Of a DNA stretch of 64,000 nt, positions 37,401 through 47,700 are shown piece by piece. The DNA comes from Antedon mediterranea (Eukaryota > Echinodermata > Crinoidea > Comatulida > Antedonidae), in the NCBI RefSeq assembly GCF_964355755.1, contig NC_092679.1, forward strand, positions 5,952,001 through 6,016,000. The letters run 5' to 3'. The position numbers were made by a program, and so were the translations under genes. Each line of letters begins with the position of its first letter. Within the stretch, counting starts at the first letter, position 1. The notes beneath the pieces are model-generated. The model did no database searches. It was not told the DNA's origin and was given only the letters and a program-made list of their open reading frames with translations.

Positions 37401-40400
37401 ATCCAAGGGGTTGTTTCTTACAATATAGTATTATTATTTTGTAGTGAAAGCCTTAGGTTAAATGAATTTTCATTCATTCAATGTTCAAAGCGAAAGGAAA
37501 TATTTCTATAGAACAAGAATCTTGATTAATTATTATTATAATCTATAAGGTAGAGATTTAGGACTCGCTCCATGTACTGTAAATAATTGGTAACTTAACT
37601 TTCACGTCATGATCAGGTTATTTCTTGGTTTATGTGAGTCAAAGGTCATTCGTTGGTACTTACGTGAACGTCCAGTTATCGTCTGTTGAGTAACGTTCCA
37701 TAATTCTAATAACTGAACCGGCACCGCTGCAAAGTGGCACGTTAAAATTATCTCTTATTCTACGGTAGACATTGCGAGTGTAAAAACTATCAAAGTCTTG
37801 ATATAATGGAACAAAATCCTGAAATAACAAGAAAATTATACTTTTCCACTTTTGTAGATTTTCTATTATGTACCCTGATTAATATTACTCTTATGATGCC
37901 ATTCAAATTAATTTCAGTCTAGTTGCACTTGCAATCAGGTCTATGTACTGTACCGATCTGGGCTACTCTGAAAATAAACCTCACAAAATCTCTCCGTTGC
38001 CGGTTAGCATTTCAAGTTTAGTTACAGATTGTTGACAGAATTTTATTTATCATATGTATCATGATAATAAAATCTATTTTACAATTTGAGTTGATGGTAG
38101 GTCACAGTTTAACAATTACAATAAATACATTCAAGGCTGAACTGAAATTTGCATAATCAAGAGAAACAATCAACATTTAGATCTCGGTCAGGATGATTTT
38201 ATTCTTTTCTCATATTTATTGCCCTCATATTTTTAGGAAATATGATTGCATTTAGTTAAGCTCCGTCTACACTATCAAACTAGTTTGACAACAAAAGTGT
38301 GATGTGCCCAAATATGGCACTGATATGCCCAAATATGGTAGTGTTATGACATCATCATAGCCATATATGGGCACATCATTTTTTGTTACATAAAGTTTGA
38401 TAGTGTAGACAGGGCTTTAGAGTTTAAATTTTAAACACTTACTAGTAATTCCGGCGACTCATTCGCACCATGCACTTGTTCAAAATTATTCCGTCTCATA
38501 AAATCTCGTATATAACCAAATAACGTTAAAATAAAATAACATAGATAGGTTGCAACTGCATTAATTAGACTCACAGGTTCAAACGACTCATAAAACGCTC
38601 TTTTGTATGCCTCCTACAAAACAAAACAATTAAATAAATTTGTCACATAAAAAAAATATGTACAACTACAAGTTATTATTAAAATTTCAGTATATCACCG
38701 GGTGGTTTAGAATTCATGTTCTGTGCCTGTTATGTTTATGTTTTAAATCATGATCACATTTTGCATTTAAATCTTTCACAGGAGTAAGGACCGCAATATG
38801 GGGTCCAGTTTTATTAAATCTACATAATAATTTAAGGTAGTAAAGGCAAACTAGTTTTGCATTAGGCGAGATGTTTTTCCCCCACCCAAAAAAGAATTTT
38901 ATAATCAATTAATTTTTCTCAAGCATATTTACGTCAGAGTAGGGCAAATCCTCTGACCAATCAAAATACTGCATGGCAAGTAATCATTTTTAGTAACGTA
39001 TCTACAAATAATCAAAAACATAATTCTTATTTAATTTTAATAAATGGCAATTTTTTGTGACGGTTTTAAAACACTGATTGTTGTTTAATTACAGACAATT
39101 GGACAGCTAAGCATCTTATAAACTGTTGCTAGGTACCACAACTGTAGCAGAATATAAACAATTAAGATCCGTTAATCTGCAGCATTAGCAACATACTGTA
39201 GGTTAGGTTTTATTCCCTGCTAGGAATATCATGAATATTAAACATAAATAGAATCAATACTAATCATATCTACAGTACTTGTTTACAAACCTGTACATTT
39301 CATCAAATTAAATAATAATTATTCAGTATTGCATTAAATTATTGAAATTCAAAAATTTAATATTCAAAAAGAGCAAGTACAGTACAATCTCTCCTTTGGG
39401 AAATAAGGAGACACATTCATGTGAAATGAAGAGGAGAAATGTATTTTAACACTATGGGGAGAATCCCTAGTAAGGAGACATACCCTAGGAGACATCCTTA
39501 CTGTAGGGGACATCCCAATTAAGAGGACATCCCTATTAAAAGGACATCCCTATTCAGAATGTACAGTACCACTATTAAGGGAAAAAATTTACTCAGGAGA
39601 TATCCCTACAGCCTTAATAGTTGTTCCACAGTACTAATTTAGTGGATTTTTTTGTATTTTTCGTAATAAAGCGTCCCTATTGTGTGAGCGGGATTAAATT
39701 AAAGTAATTAACTTGTTTGTATCACAAAAACAAAATCAATACACCTGCGGATATTAGATGCTCTGAAAAAATAAGAATGAATGCATTTTCTAGTTAATAT
39801 CCCAATTGTAATTAATTCATATTATTACTACTAGTTATTGTACAATGATACAGAACTTATTATTAAAGCACGGATACAGCAATTGATTGTTTATTGTTGT
39901 TGCTATTAGTAACAATTGAAGCTTTTAATAACTCTCTTTAAATAATTTTTTCATACAATTATTTTAACAATTTTTTTATTTAATATGCTATTTCAATGTC
40001 ACATAATAGTTATCACTTTGACCAAAAATTTGACCAAAAAAAATTGTGTGCCTGAAAAAACTATCCCATTTTCTGTCAGTGTCAGACAACATGTTTTTAG
40101 TTAAATTCAACCATTAATTTTGTCTTTTCATAGGTGAATTTTATTTTATTTTTTATTTTTTTTAATTCAATTTTATTAACCTACAAAATGGTCCAGGTAT
40201 AAGCTAGGCACAGAATAGATTTGACTTTTCAGTTTATTATTTATTTTTATTTTAAGAGTGTAACCCTTCCAGTTTAGCCTAGTGGTTAAATGATATTCAT
40301 GGATATTTGATTTAATTCATCTTTATTTTTTATGCTTTGGTGTCAATGTCAATGCTTTGGTGTCAATACATCTTTAAAGCATAATACATTATATTTTTTT

Positions 40401-42849
40401 TCAGTATTATACAGACTTACTAAAAATCATTAATTTATTTAAAGTTCATTTCCCACAATCTTTAATTGAAAAACAAGCGAGTAAACATTTACATAAAAAT
40501 TGATTAGTTCTGAATATTAAAACCTCATTTCTTTCCATATGACCTAAACCAAACTCTTAGTTTGATTGCTTTTGGTTATACATCTAATGTAAACAATAAA
40601 CTCTTTTAACAGATTGCATTATGAATAAATAAATAAGTCATTCATTTGTAGATCTACTGCTAGATATTGTAATCTTTAATTCATTCAATATATTGGTGTC
40701 TAATCAATAATTGACCCATTCCCGCCACACTGCAATTTCATAAGTTACTTAGTGTGTGCTTTGAATTGAGGTGCAAACATGTTACTAAAGCATCATCCCT
40801 TCTAACGCCAAATGTTCTGGAGGACTTTTACATACAAGCCAGAGTGTTGATCTACAATCAAAAGGATCATTTTGATGACCATGGGATTACACAGTATGAC
40901 AGTATAGGCTTTAATTTGAACCAATTCTGATCATCATATAATGGTAATAAATCAACTAAATTCTTTAATAACAAAAAATATAATTTTAAGAAATGAAATT
41001 CAAAACAATTTTATATGAATAGAGTACTGTACAATGATGAGTCTCTTGGATTGTCCCCTGAATGGGGGTTCAAGGTTTTTAGGGGTGGGTCCAGCATTGT
41101 TTGTGTACTGTTTTGATTGCCATAATATACATATTGTGAACGTTTCACAATTATTTTTAATTTGTATTATAAATTACCAACAACTTCTTCATAACAACAC
41201 AAATATTTACACAACTGAACATAAGAATAATTTGAACCAGTTTACAAACATTGACTTTGGATGTTTGTGAATGAATCTATGCAATTTCATAGAGCAACAA
41301 GAAAACAAACAAAAACCACTAACACCCTTTTACACTGATTACTCAAAGTCTAAAATAAATATTGGCACAGTTCCAACTAGACTCTACAGAACAAATTAAT
41401 TTGAACATGTTGATTGGTTTCTATGGTAAAATATTAATCATATTTTATACTAAATCAAAATTAATCTTTTGATGGATTTGAGAAAATTTGTTATTTTGCA
41501 CTTAATTTTCATTCAAAATACAGTAAATTTTATTTTCAAATACGGGTGCAATTGCCAGTTTGAATATGTAGCTAATGTCACTGAAACTAACATTGAAGTT
41601 ATTTATTAACTAACCTAATTTTCTTTTTAGTTCTCATCAGTTCTCATTTGAATATTCAATATTTTATGTGTTTTTTTGTATGTATGTTTTATTGAGGGCC
41701 CTAAATGATCAGTTCCATTAGGAACGGGATAGGCTACCCTCAGTAAAGATGGTAATAAATAAATAAATAAAAAATCAGTATATTCAGAATCATTGTGTAT
41801 ACTTATTGTACCTGTACAGTAGGCCTAGATCAGAGCATTTAGATGAATGAAATAATGAATTCATTTAATATTATACAGTACCTCTCATTGTACACAAATA
41901 TTTAATCTGCTAAACATATATTTCACATGATTCTAAATTACAAAAAAATGTTGTGATAAAATCAATGTGATTACATTTGTCAAAACAAGATTTTAAATGC
42001 ATTTGATGAGGCCATAGTCAATTTACTTTATACTGACTATGATGAGGCCTTACTTCATCCACGTGATTATGTAACAAATAAATTTAAAAAGACCTTCCCA
42101 CACAACACAACAGAACAGAGAGAGGCACCAATTTATGTATTAGGCTATTACATTATTATTATTATTCACTTTTATTTCAAATATCAAAAAATTGACCAAA
42201 ATTACAACTCGTGGCTAAGAGCCAAATTGCGTGTAAAATACATGTCATATCAAAAAAATAAATATAGGCCCTATATAAAAAATATGAAAAAAAAAAAAAA
42301 CAACAAAGAAGGGGAGAGCAGTCGCAAACTAGCAGGGGAGAAAATTAAGAATTCAGTAATTTGATGAAGTAGGGTATAGGGCTATTGGTAAATCTGGATG
42401 TTTTAGACGCTAGCTGGGTAATTTTGTTAATTACATAATCAGGACCATGTTACAACGTAGCCTAGCTACCGCGAGTCCTACCTGTATGTTTATGGAAAAA
42501 CATTTATAATAGTAATAGTCTACTTTTTAGTATATAAATGTATCCTTCAAATAAGGCTAGGCCTATGACTAGCCTATAACAAGATACCACAAACAGAGTA
42601 AGAATAATACGGGCGGTTGCCACGGGGGCACACCCACTGTATCAGCTATCTCTCTCTGCTGTTCTGGCTCATGATGAGTATCCAACAAATACGAGGCAAG
42701 CCGAACAGAAAGCTAAAACACGCATAACATACCTCTGGTCTTTTGGCTGTTGATTCATTAATTCTATCATATTTGTTTTGATGCACTTGATTTTCTGTAA
42801 GCCTTATATTATTAGAAGCAAGGCTCCCGGTTCTTCGATGCAACGCCAT
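25458..42849 (-). CDS. SPTLC2: Serine palmitoyltransferase long-chain base subunit 2, complete, 12 exons
   Basis: Catalytic, PLP-binding subunit of serine palmitoyltransferase, the ER-membrane enzyme that condenses L-serine with palmitoyl-CoA at the first step of sphingolipid synthesis. Coding exons in order of translation: 42733-42849, 38443-38613, 37664-37818, 36311-36456, 34082-34206, 31724-31817, 28912-29017, 27940-28159, 27683-27806, 27313-27448, 26071-26200, 25458-25700. Phases agree throughout and give 588 aa (human SPTLC2 562). Visible parts: a hydrophobic segment at about 54-76, [28 protein letters not shown]-type LDEAHSIGA (Asp330) and [12 protein letters not shown] with the PLP lysine at 365. 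The C-terminal domain has [10 protein letters not shown]. The first in-frame ATG is at 42849; an upstream TTG was ignored. The C-terminus is unusual: from about residue 547 there are six Asn-Gly pairs among His and Lys. It could be labelled SPTLC3-like in some databases. Confidence 0.95.
26294..26475. repeat. Tandem repeat, about 54-bp unit, three to four copies
   Basis: GAGGGCTACCCTAGGGCC-like units with AGCAGTGTTATAACTGA recur in SPTLC2 intron 10, just upstream of exon 11. Confidence 0.7.
27113..27295 (+). mobile_element. tRNA-derived SINE family 3, plus copy
   Basis: Head TGGCTTGGTGGTTATGATGC (A box) and GGGTTCAACTCC (B box); tail CACCCTCATTAAATATGGT plus A run. Minus copy at 44925-45165; a head fragment at 20568-20640; tail-only pieces near 41690-41770 and 47965-48040. 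In SPTLC2 intron 10. Confidence 0.7.
28410..28454. ncRNA. 19-bp hairpin with one bulge in SPTLC2 intron 7
   Basis: TGAATGTACTC-A-GGGAAAAA pairs with TTTTTCCCGAGTACATTCA around a 6-base loop. Same alternatives as the other hairpins. Confidence 0.3.
29668..29854. mobile_element. Foldback MITE family 1, copy 4
   Basis: Begins TTAAGCGTGGTTCCCACTAG and ends CTAGTGGGAACCAAGCTTTA; it lies in SPTLC2 intron 6, close to the 814-bp transposon. Confidence 0.75.
30038..30851. mobile_element. TIR transposon, 814 bp, GGTATAATCCCAC family
   Basis: Ends ATTACCGTAGTTCC(T/C)CGGG followed by TATAATCCCACC, inverted. The plan resembles the 45426-46096 element (CCGTA start, then CGGGTATAA-CCCAC), and both have a GC-rich, CpG-rich interior. 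It lies in SPTLC2 intron 6. Confidence 0.7.
31273..31596. mobile_element. TTAA MITE family 3, copy in SPTLC2 intron 6
   Basis: Shares GAATATGCCATTTTGATG, CAATGGGTTTTGGTTGAATT and the GGGGGACAGTACATCTTTAA end with copy 1. The left end is diverged. Confidence 0.55.
32878..32927. ncRNA. Perfect 20-bp hairpin in SPTLC2 intron 5
   Basis: CTATCAAGCAGAAACACACA pairs exactly with TGTGTGTTTCTGCTTGATAG across a 10-base loop that can add three more pairs. It could be a microRNA-like hairpin, a tiny foldback element or a recent palindromic duplication; no star/mature evidence is available. Confidence 0.35.
33665..33950 (+). mobile_element. tRNA-derived SINE family 1, plus-strand copy
   Basis: Contains B box GGGTTTGATTCC, CTCCACCCAGGTGTAC, ACAGCGCTTAGAGGTTT and a tail ending TATAAATCTAGTATATTAT; it matches the copy at 4133-4405. 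In SPTLC2 intron 5. Confidence 0.65.
34296..34464. mobile_element. MITE family 2, copy 1
   Basis: Ends AAAGCTCTATCTACA and TGTAGACAGAGCTTTA inverted, next to ATCAAACT words; body with CAAATATGG and CCATATATG-like words. In SPTLC2 intron 4. Confidence 0.7.
35290..35480 (+). mobile_element. tRNA-derived SINE family 2, 5'-truncated copy
   Basis: Matches the body and tail of the 36660 copy (GGACTATAAACCATAGGTCC, GTGCACTTTAAAGAACCTAG, ACCCAGTATAAATA) without the tRNA head. In SPTLC2 intron 4. Confidence 0.65.
35780..36133. mobile_element. MITE family 2, copy 2, expanded by an internal minisatellite
   Basis: Ends GTCTACACTATCAAAC and GATAGTGTAGAC as in the other copies, but the middle (about 35850-36085) is about ten tandem copies of a 21-bp unit containing ATCACTAGCATATTTGGGC. 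This doubles the element's length. The repeat opens several frames (seven-residue repeats such as ITSIFGH), which are not genes. SPTLC2 intron 4. Confidence 0.75.
36660..36965 (-). mobile_element. tRNA-derived SINE family 2, full-length
   Basis: On the minus strand the head reads GAGTGGCCGAGCGGTTAAGA (A box of Ser/Leu tRNA type) and then GGGGTTCGAGGCT (B box). The body contains AAGTGCACACGAGC inverse and ACTGAAGAGG-type words. Truncated copies are at 35290-35480 and 17075-17210. In SPTLC2 intron 3. Confidence 0.75.
38256..38420. mobile_element. MITE family 2, copy 3
   Basis: Ends TTAAGCTCCGTCTACACT and GTGTAGACAGGGCTTTA; one copy and a half of the AAATATGG unit inside, which shows the unexpanded state. 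In SPTLC2 intron 2, 22 bases from the exon 2 donor. Confidence 0.72.
38614..42732. other. SPTLC2 intron 1
   Basis: 4.1 kb. It has a decayed TTAAGGGGACA repeat (39385-39620), a decayed TTAA MITE (39970-40380) and a SINE tail (41690-41770). Nothing else is recognisable. Confidence 0.6.
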
Positions 42850-44709
42850 GGTGGTGGTATGTCCTGCTCTCACGGCAAAAACCGCCAGGGTCAATCAGGG
42901 TATGTACCGTAGTAAACGGTGTAGTAAACATGTAATCTCCATCGATGAGATATGGCGTGATCGATAAGGCCAGAGAGAAATAGAGGTCGCTCTAACCATT
43001 AAAATAAAAACTGTGTCATGTATATGAGGCGTGATATAAAATTGATGATGCAATTCATTTACTAAATATCATATCAATTTTACTATATTTTGTGTTGTAT
43101 TCATTTGTGTAAAGTAATGATCTGCTGTATGTATCGATTTAAATTGGGGGTGGGGGTAGGATAGGGGTTGATAGTTGTTTTTGCCTTTATATTTTTCTGT
43201 GTGTAATTGTAATTCATTAATTCATTGTTATAATATATTGTTATTGTGAAGGATGCACCTTTGTGCTAAGTGTGCCACCAATCTAAAGGTGTAATTCCAA
43301 ATAAATAAATAATAAATCAATACTTGGTTTGTCATAATCATCGATTAAAGTGCGGTATCCCCTTTTTTCCACATGATAAACCACCCATGAGTGATCTAGA
43401 TAATCTTTAGTTGACCACATCCTGGTCAGATTCTTTGATCTGCTAAAACTAATCAAGTAGCCACATTATTATAGTATCTAAATTCTTTCAATTTCTAACA
43501 TAACATAAATATAAGTAAAATAGTTTGATTATGAAATATATCACCACAAAATGAAGAGAACAGTAGTAATAATCATCTGACTAAGAATGCCATTCATTGT
43601 TAATACCACGAATTAGGTACTTTCTAAAAGCTAATGTGCAGATTATATGAAATGATCTGATTTATATTTATATTATTATATATTAAAAGATATGTATTAA
43701 AACACATAAATAACATTTTTGACATTTGATGTCTTCAATATATTTATTTTACTAACACCGTTTTTAAGTATAGGCTTAATCACTTATATATCCCACAAAA
43801 ATATGTAAATATTTTGTTGCATGTCCTTTAGAAACAATTTTGAAATTTATAGAAATTATGGTTTCTAAACATATAAATCAAAATTAATTTGTTTTCCACT
43901 TTCATTAATAAATTAAAATAAAATGATTACAATAAAAATCACCTTTCCCACAAAAATATATAAATATTTTTGTTGATGTCCTTTAAAAAAATAAGTAGTG
44001 TATTGTAATTAAGTTTTAGAAACTATGAACATACATCATAAAATAAAAATTAAGTTGTTTGTTCACTTTCAATAATAAAATCATTAGAATAAAAATATTA
44101 ACAAATTATTAGACAAATTCAACATTTTTCAATTATTTCAAATTAGATAGTCTGTTTAATTAATCATAATATAGAACTATACTTGTCAAAATTAAATTTC
44201 TACTTAATAATATAATATTATTAATTTAAATTACTTTTTTTTGTAATTTTTTGTTTAAATTGTAATGTTGCAAAATTATTTTCAGCCCCAGACCACTAGC
44301 ATAGGGAGGGAAACATGCATCTACGGTTCACTTCTTCGCACTCAACACGCCAACCAAATTTCTCATTTTTAATTTGTTTTATCATATTCATTGTACAGTA
44401 ATTTACATTTCCTCTTCAAATTTAAATAAAAATTATATAATCTTATATTTTCTCTTATATATATCAAAATAAAATATATTGCTATATATATATATATATA
44501 TATCGAAAAAATCTGAGCATTATCATAATTAAAAAGTAATTTACCAATAATAATACTGATAATTCTTAAACAATTTAAATATAGTACTGTGTGAATTACA
44601 CAAACCAGGTATTTGTAAATAGAGATCTTCATAGACACTACAAATGCCATTATTATATGGAATATGGACCACCCCTGTAAAGGAATATGGAACAGCCCTG
44701 TGATGTCCT
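42850..44709. other. Spacer between SPTLC2 start and the Cys-type BAAT stop
   Basis: Must contain the SPTLC2 promoter (CpG-richer up to about 43010). The rest is AT-rich with a 156-bp duplication and a TA run at 44484-44503. No gene seen. Confidence 0.55.
43792..44100. repeat. Direct duplication, about 156-bp unit, two copies
   Basis: CCCACAAAAATATGTAAATA and its near copy at about 43948 start two similar AT-rich blocks containing GATGTCCTTTA-like and GTTTTCCACTTTC-like words. Intergenic. Confidence 0.6.
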
Positions 44710-47700
44710 TTAAAGATTACTTTTTAAGGCCAGTGGCAAGATATTAGTACGTGTACTTCTCTTTATTTCACATATTACACTTTTGCTAACGTGTTTGTTT
44801 AGAAATTCTAGTATTTTACGCCAAGAATCTTCTTGAGCTTTGGCGTGGCCATCGTGTTGCCCTCCATACAAACTGAGATCATCTGAAAAATAAATTATTT
44901 TGTTGTTTTATGTTTTTTAATTACCATATTTAATGAGGGTGATCCATCCCGCAATTGCTGATCATTAGGGTCCCTCAGAGGTTCACAAGACAAACATATA
45001 CACAAGATGCTCTATATAAACAAAGCCTTATTACAAGTCTTTGGGAGTGGAGTTGTAATTTTGTCCTTAGAAAAATCCTGACATGTGACGGGACTTGAAC
45101 CCAGGACCCTTGGAGTGGTAGCCAAGCATCATAATCACCAACCAACAACTCCACTCCAAAGTGTTTTACAGTATAACTAGTATTTTTGGTTGATTTTTAC
45201 AGTAACTATTAAATTACAGTTTAAGGTATAGAATTTTTTTCAAAACAGGGACTGCAATGTAAATGTAATGTAAAACACAACAATTACTAACTTTTTAGGA
45301 TATACATAGATAAATACAAAATTAAAAATATTTATAGACAAGAAGGGGTTTTAACTTTAACAAATGAATAGTGGTCTAATGGAATGGTGTTTGCATATTT
45401 TTAAGTGAAAGATTTTTTTCGAAACAGTACCGTACTGACGCGGGTATAAGCCCACCGCCCTCGAACATGAAATCACGTCAAGTTTGGGGGGTGGGCTTAT
45501 ACCCGAGGATCCAAAAATGCAGATCGTCAAAAACAGCACATGTACACCGTGTACGTATTCCACCATGCGAGCGAGCGCCCTCACGTGTACGACGTTGCCT
45601 CTAAATACACGAGGTGTAGAGTGTCGGAAAATTAAGCTTATAGTTCGTGTAATTTATCGTAGAATATCTTATTTTAAACATCAATTTAACAAGAATTTAT
45701 CAAGCAGAAAAGCAAGTATACAATGTTCGTTAAATAGAAATGTACCAAAGAAATTTAATAAGCTTGTTTATGGCAGCCGATACCAAATAGTAGTTTTCCG
45801 TTTTGGCGACTTGTAGCGTCATGTGTGAAGCGATCTTCGACCGCGATGGAATGTAAACAAAACAGGACGGCTAGGCCTCATATGGCCTAGCGTATATTAG
45901 CCTAGCTTGGTTATGATCAAAGGTAAGTGTATTCGGTGTATGGACGTCGCCAAATACAAAATAATGTATTACGACATACACTGTAGATTAATGGGTGGGC
46001 TTATACCCGAGTGCCTCATTTTTCATGAAAATTAGTCAAAAGTCGGGGGTGGGCTTATACCCGAGTATGGGCTTATACCCGCGTCAGTACGGTACTAATA
46101 ATGGTGGTATAAAAATGTTGAAAAAAAAACACACAAAAACTTACCAATATAGTCCATGTATACCAATGAACACATAGGAGAGTACGGTGGCTCAATTAAG
46201 TGTCCAGCTCCAGGGTAGCTAGCAACTGTCCAGTTGTTCTTGTCCTTTGATCTTAAGTAGTCAGCAGTTTGTTTTGCATACGCACTCCCTGACCAACATT
46301 TATCCTCGTCACCCGAGATGAGAAGATATTCACATTCTGCATTCTCTAGCTAATAAATGAAGTTTAGGGTGAGTGTCAAGGAGTTTAGGGTGAGTGTCCA
46401 GGAGTTTAAGTTGAGTGTCCAGGAGTTTAGGATGAGCGTTCAATAGTTTAGTATGAGCCTCCAATAGTTAAATAGAGTGTCCAGGAGTTTCGGGTGAGTG
46501 TCAAGGAGGGTACAGTGAGTGTTCAAGACTTTAGGGATAGTGTCCAGGAGTTTAGGGATAGTGTCCAGGAGTTTAGGGATAGTGTCCAGAAGTTTACGGC
46601 GAGTGTGAAGCAGTTTTGGGTGAGTATTCAGGAGTTTAGGGCGAGTGTCAAAAGGTTAGGGTGAGTGCCGATTTAAAAGTTTAGGGTGAGTAGAACTACA
46701 GTAACACAGAATTTTATAGTATGGATCCTAACGCTTTCTACATTCTAGATCTGGCTCTACTCTAACATAATGTCTACTCACCTTCATCATTGCATCTTTG
46801 CATTCCTCTGGCAAGGAAGTTGGAAAATAATTAAGAAAAATGGCTGCATCATCAACATATTCTAGCTTTTTAGGATACACACTGAGAAATAGAAAACAAA
46901 ATATTTATAGACAATGATTGAAGTGGGGAATCTTCTACTCAATCAAATTTTAACATGTGAATAGTGGTCTAACCGTATGGTGCCTGTATATTATCAAATG
47001 GAAGCATCTGAGTTCAATCATTTTTTAATTGTATCGATTTCAGAATTTTGGACAGTTGAGGTTTTCTCTTCTTTAAAATAAAAAAGATCTGATCTACACA
47101 TGCCTACAACACCAACTGTGTTGTGATAGATTGCTGATTTAAGACTTCATAATTCAATTTAGTTATGGAGGCAATTGTGATAAATAGTATGGTTTACAAT
47201 GTTTTCTAGGTATGAACTGTTTAAACTGTACTACATACGGTACGGTTGGACCTTCTTGCTCTTTATACTTGTTGGTCGGATGAGAAGGTATATGATAAGG
47301 ACATCCATTAATACTAACACAAGCTTTTATCTGTTAAATAAAATAAAACAATATGGCATATATGAATATATGTGGCTATAGCTAAGGTTGAAACGACATA
47401 TAAAAGTCCATTTTAGGGCACTATATTTCAACAGTATTTATATTTCATGAATTATTAGTGTCAATGATTGTGTACCTTTCCTGACTGTCGACTATTCACA
47501 CTGACTATCGCGCAGTCTGCACAACACTCCCAACAGTCTCTGGTGTACAGAAGTATAGGTGCTCCCGACAGCGCTTTTGTTAATGTGATACATTTAAATA
47601 ACATGTGTGAATTTCTCGAAAATTTATAATCCATTTCAGGTCCATTTTAACAAAAAGATGGGTTTTATTCCCTAGAGAGAGTTGATTCAGAGAAAGTGAA

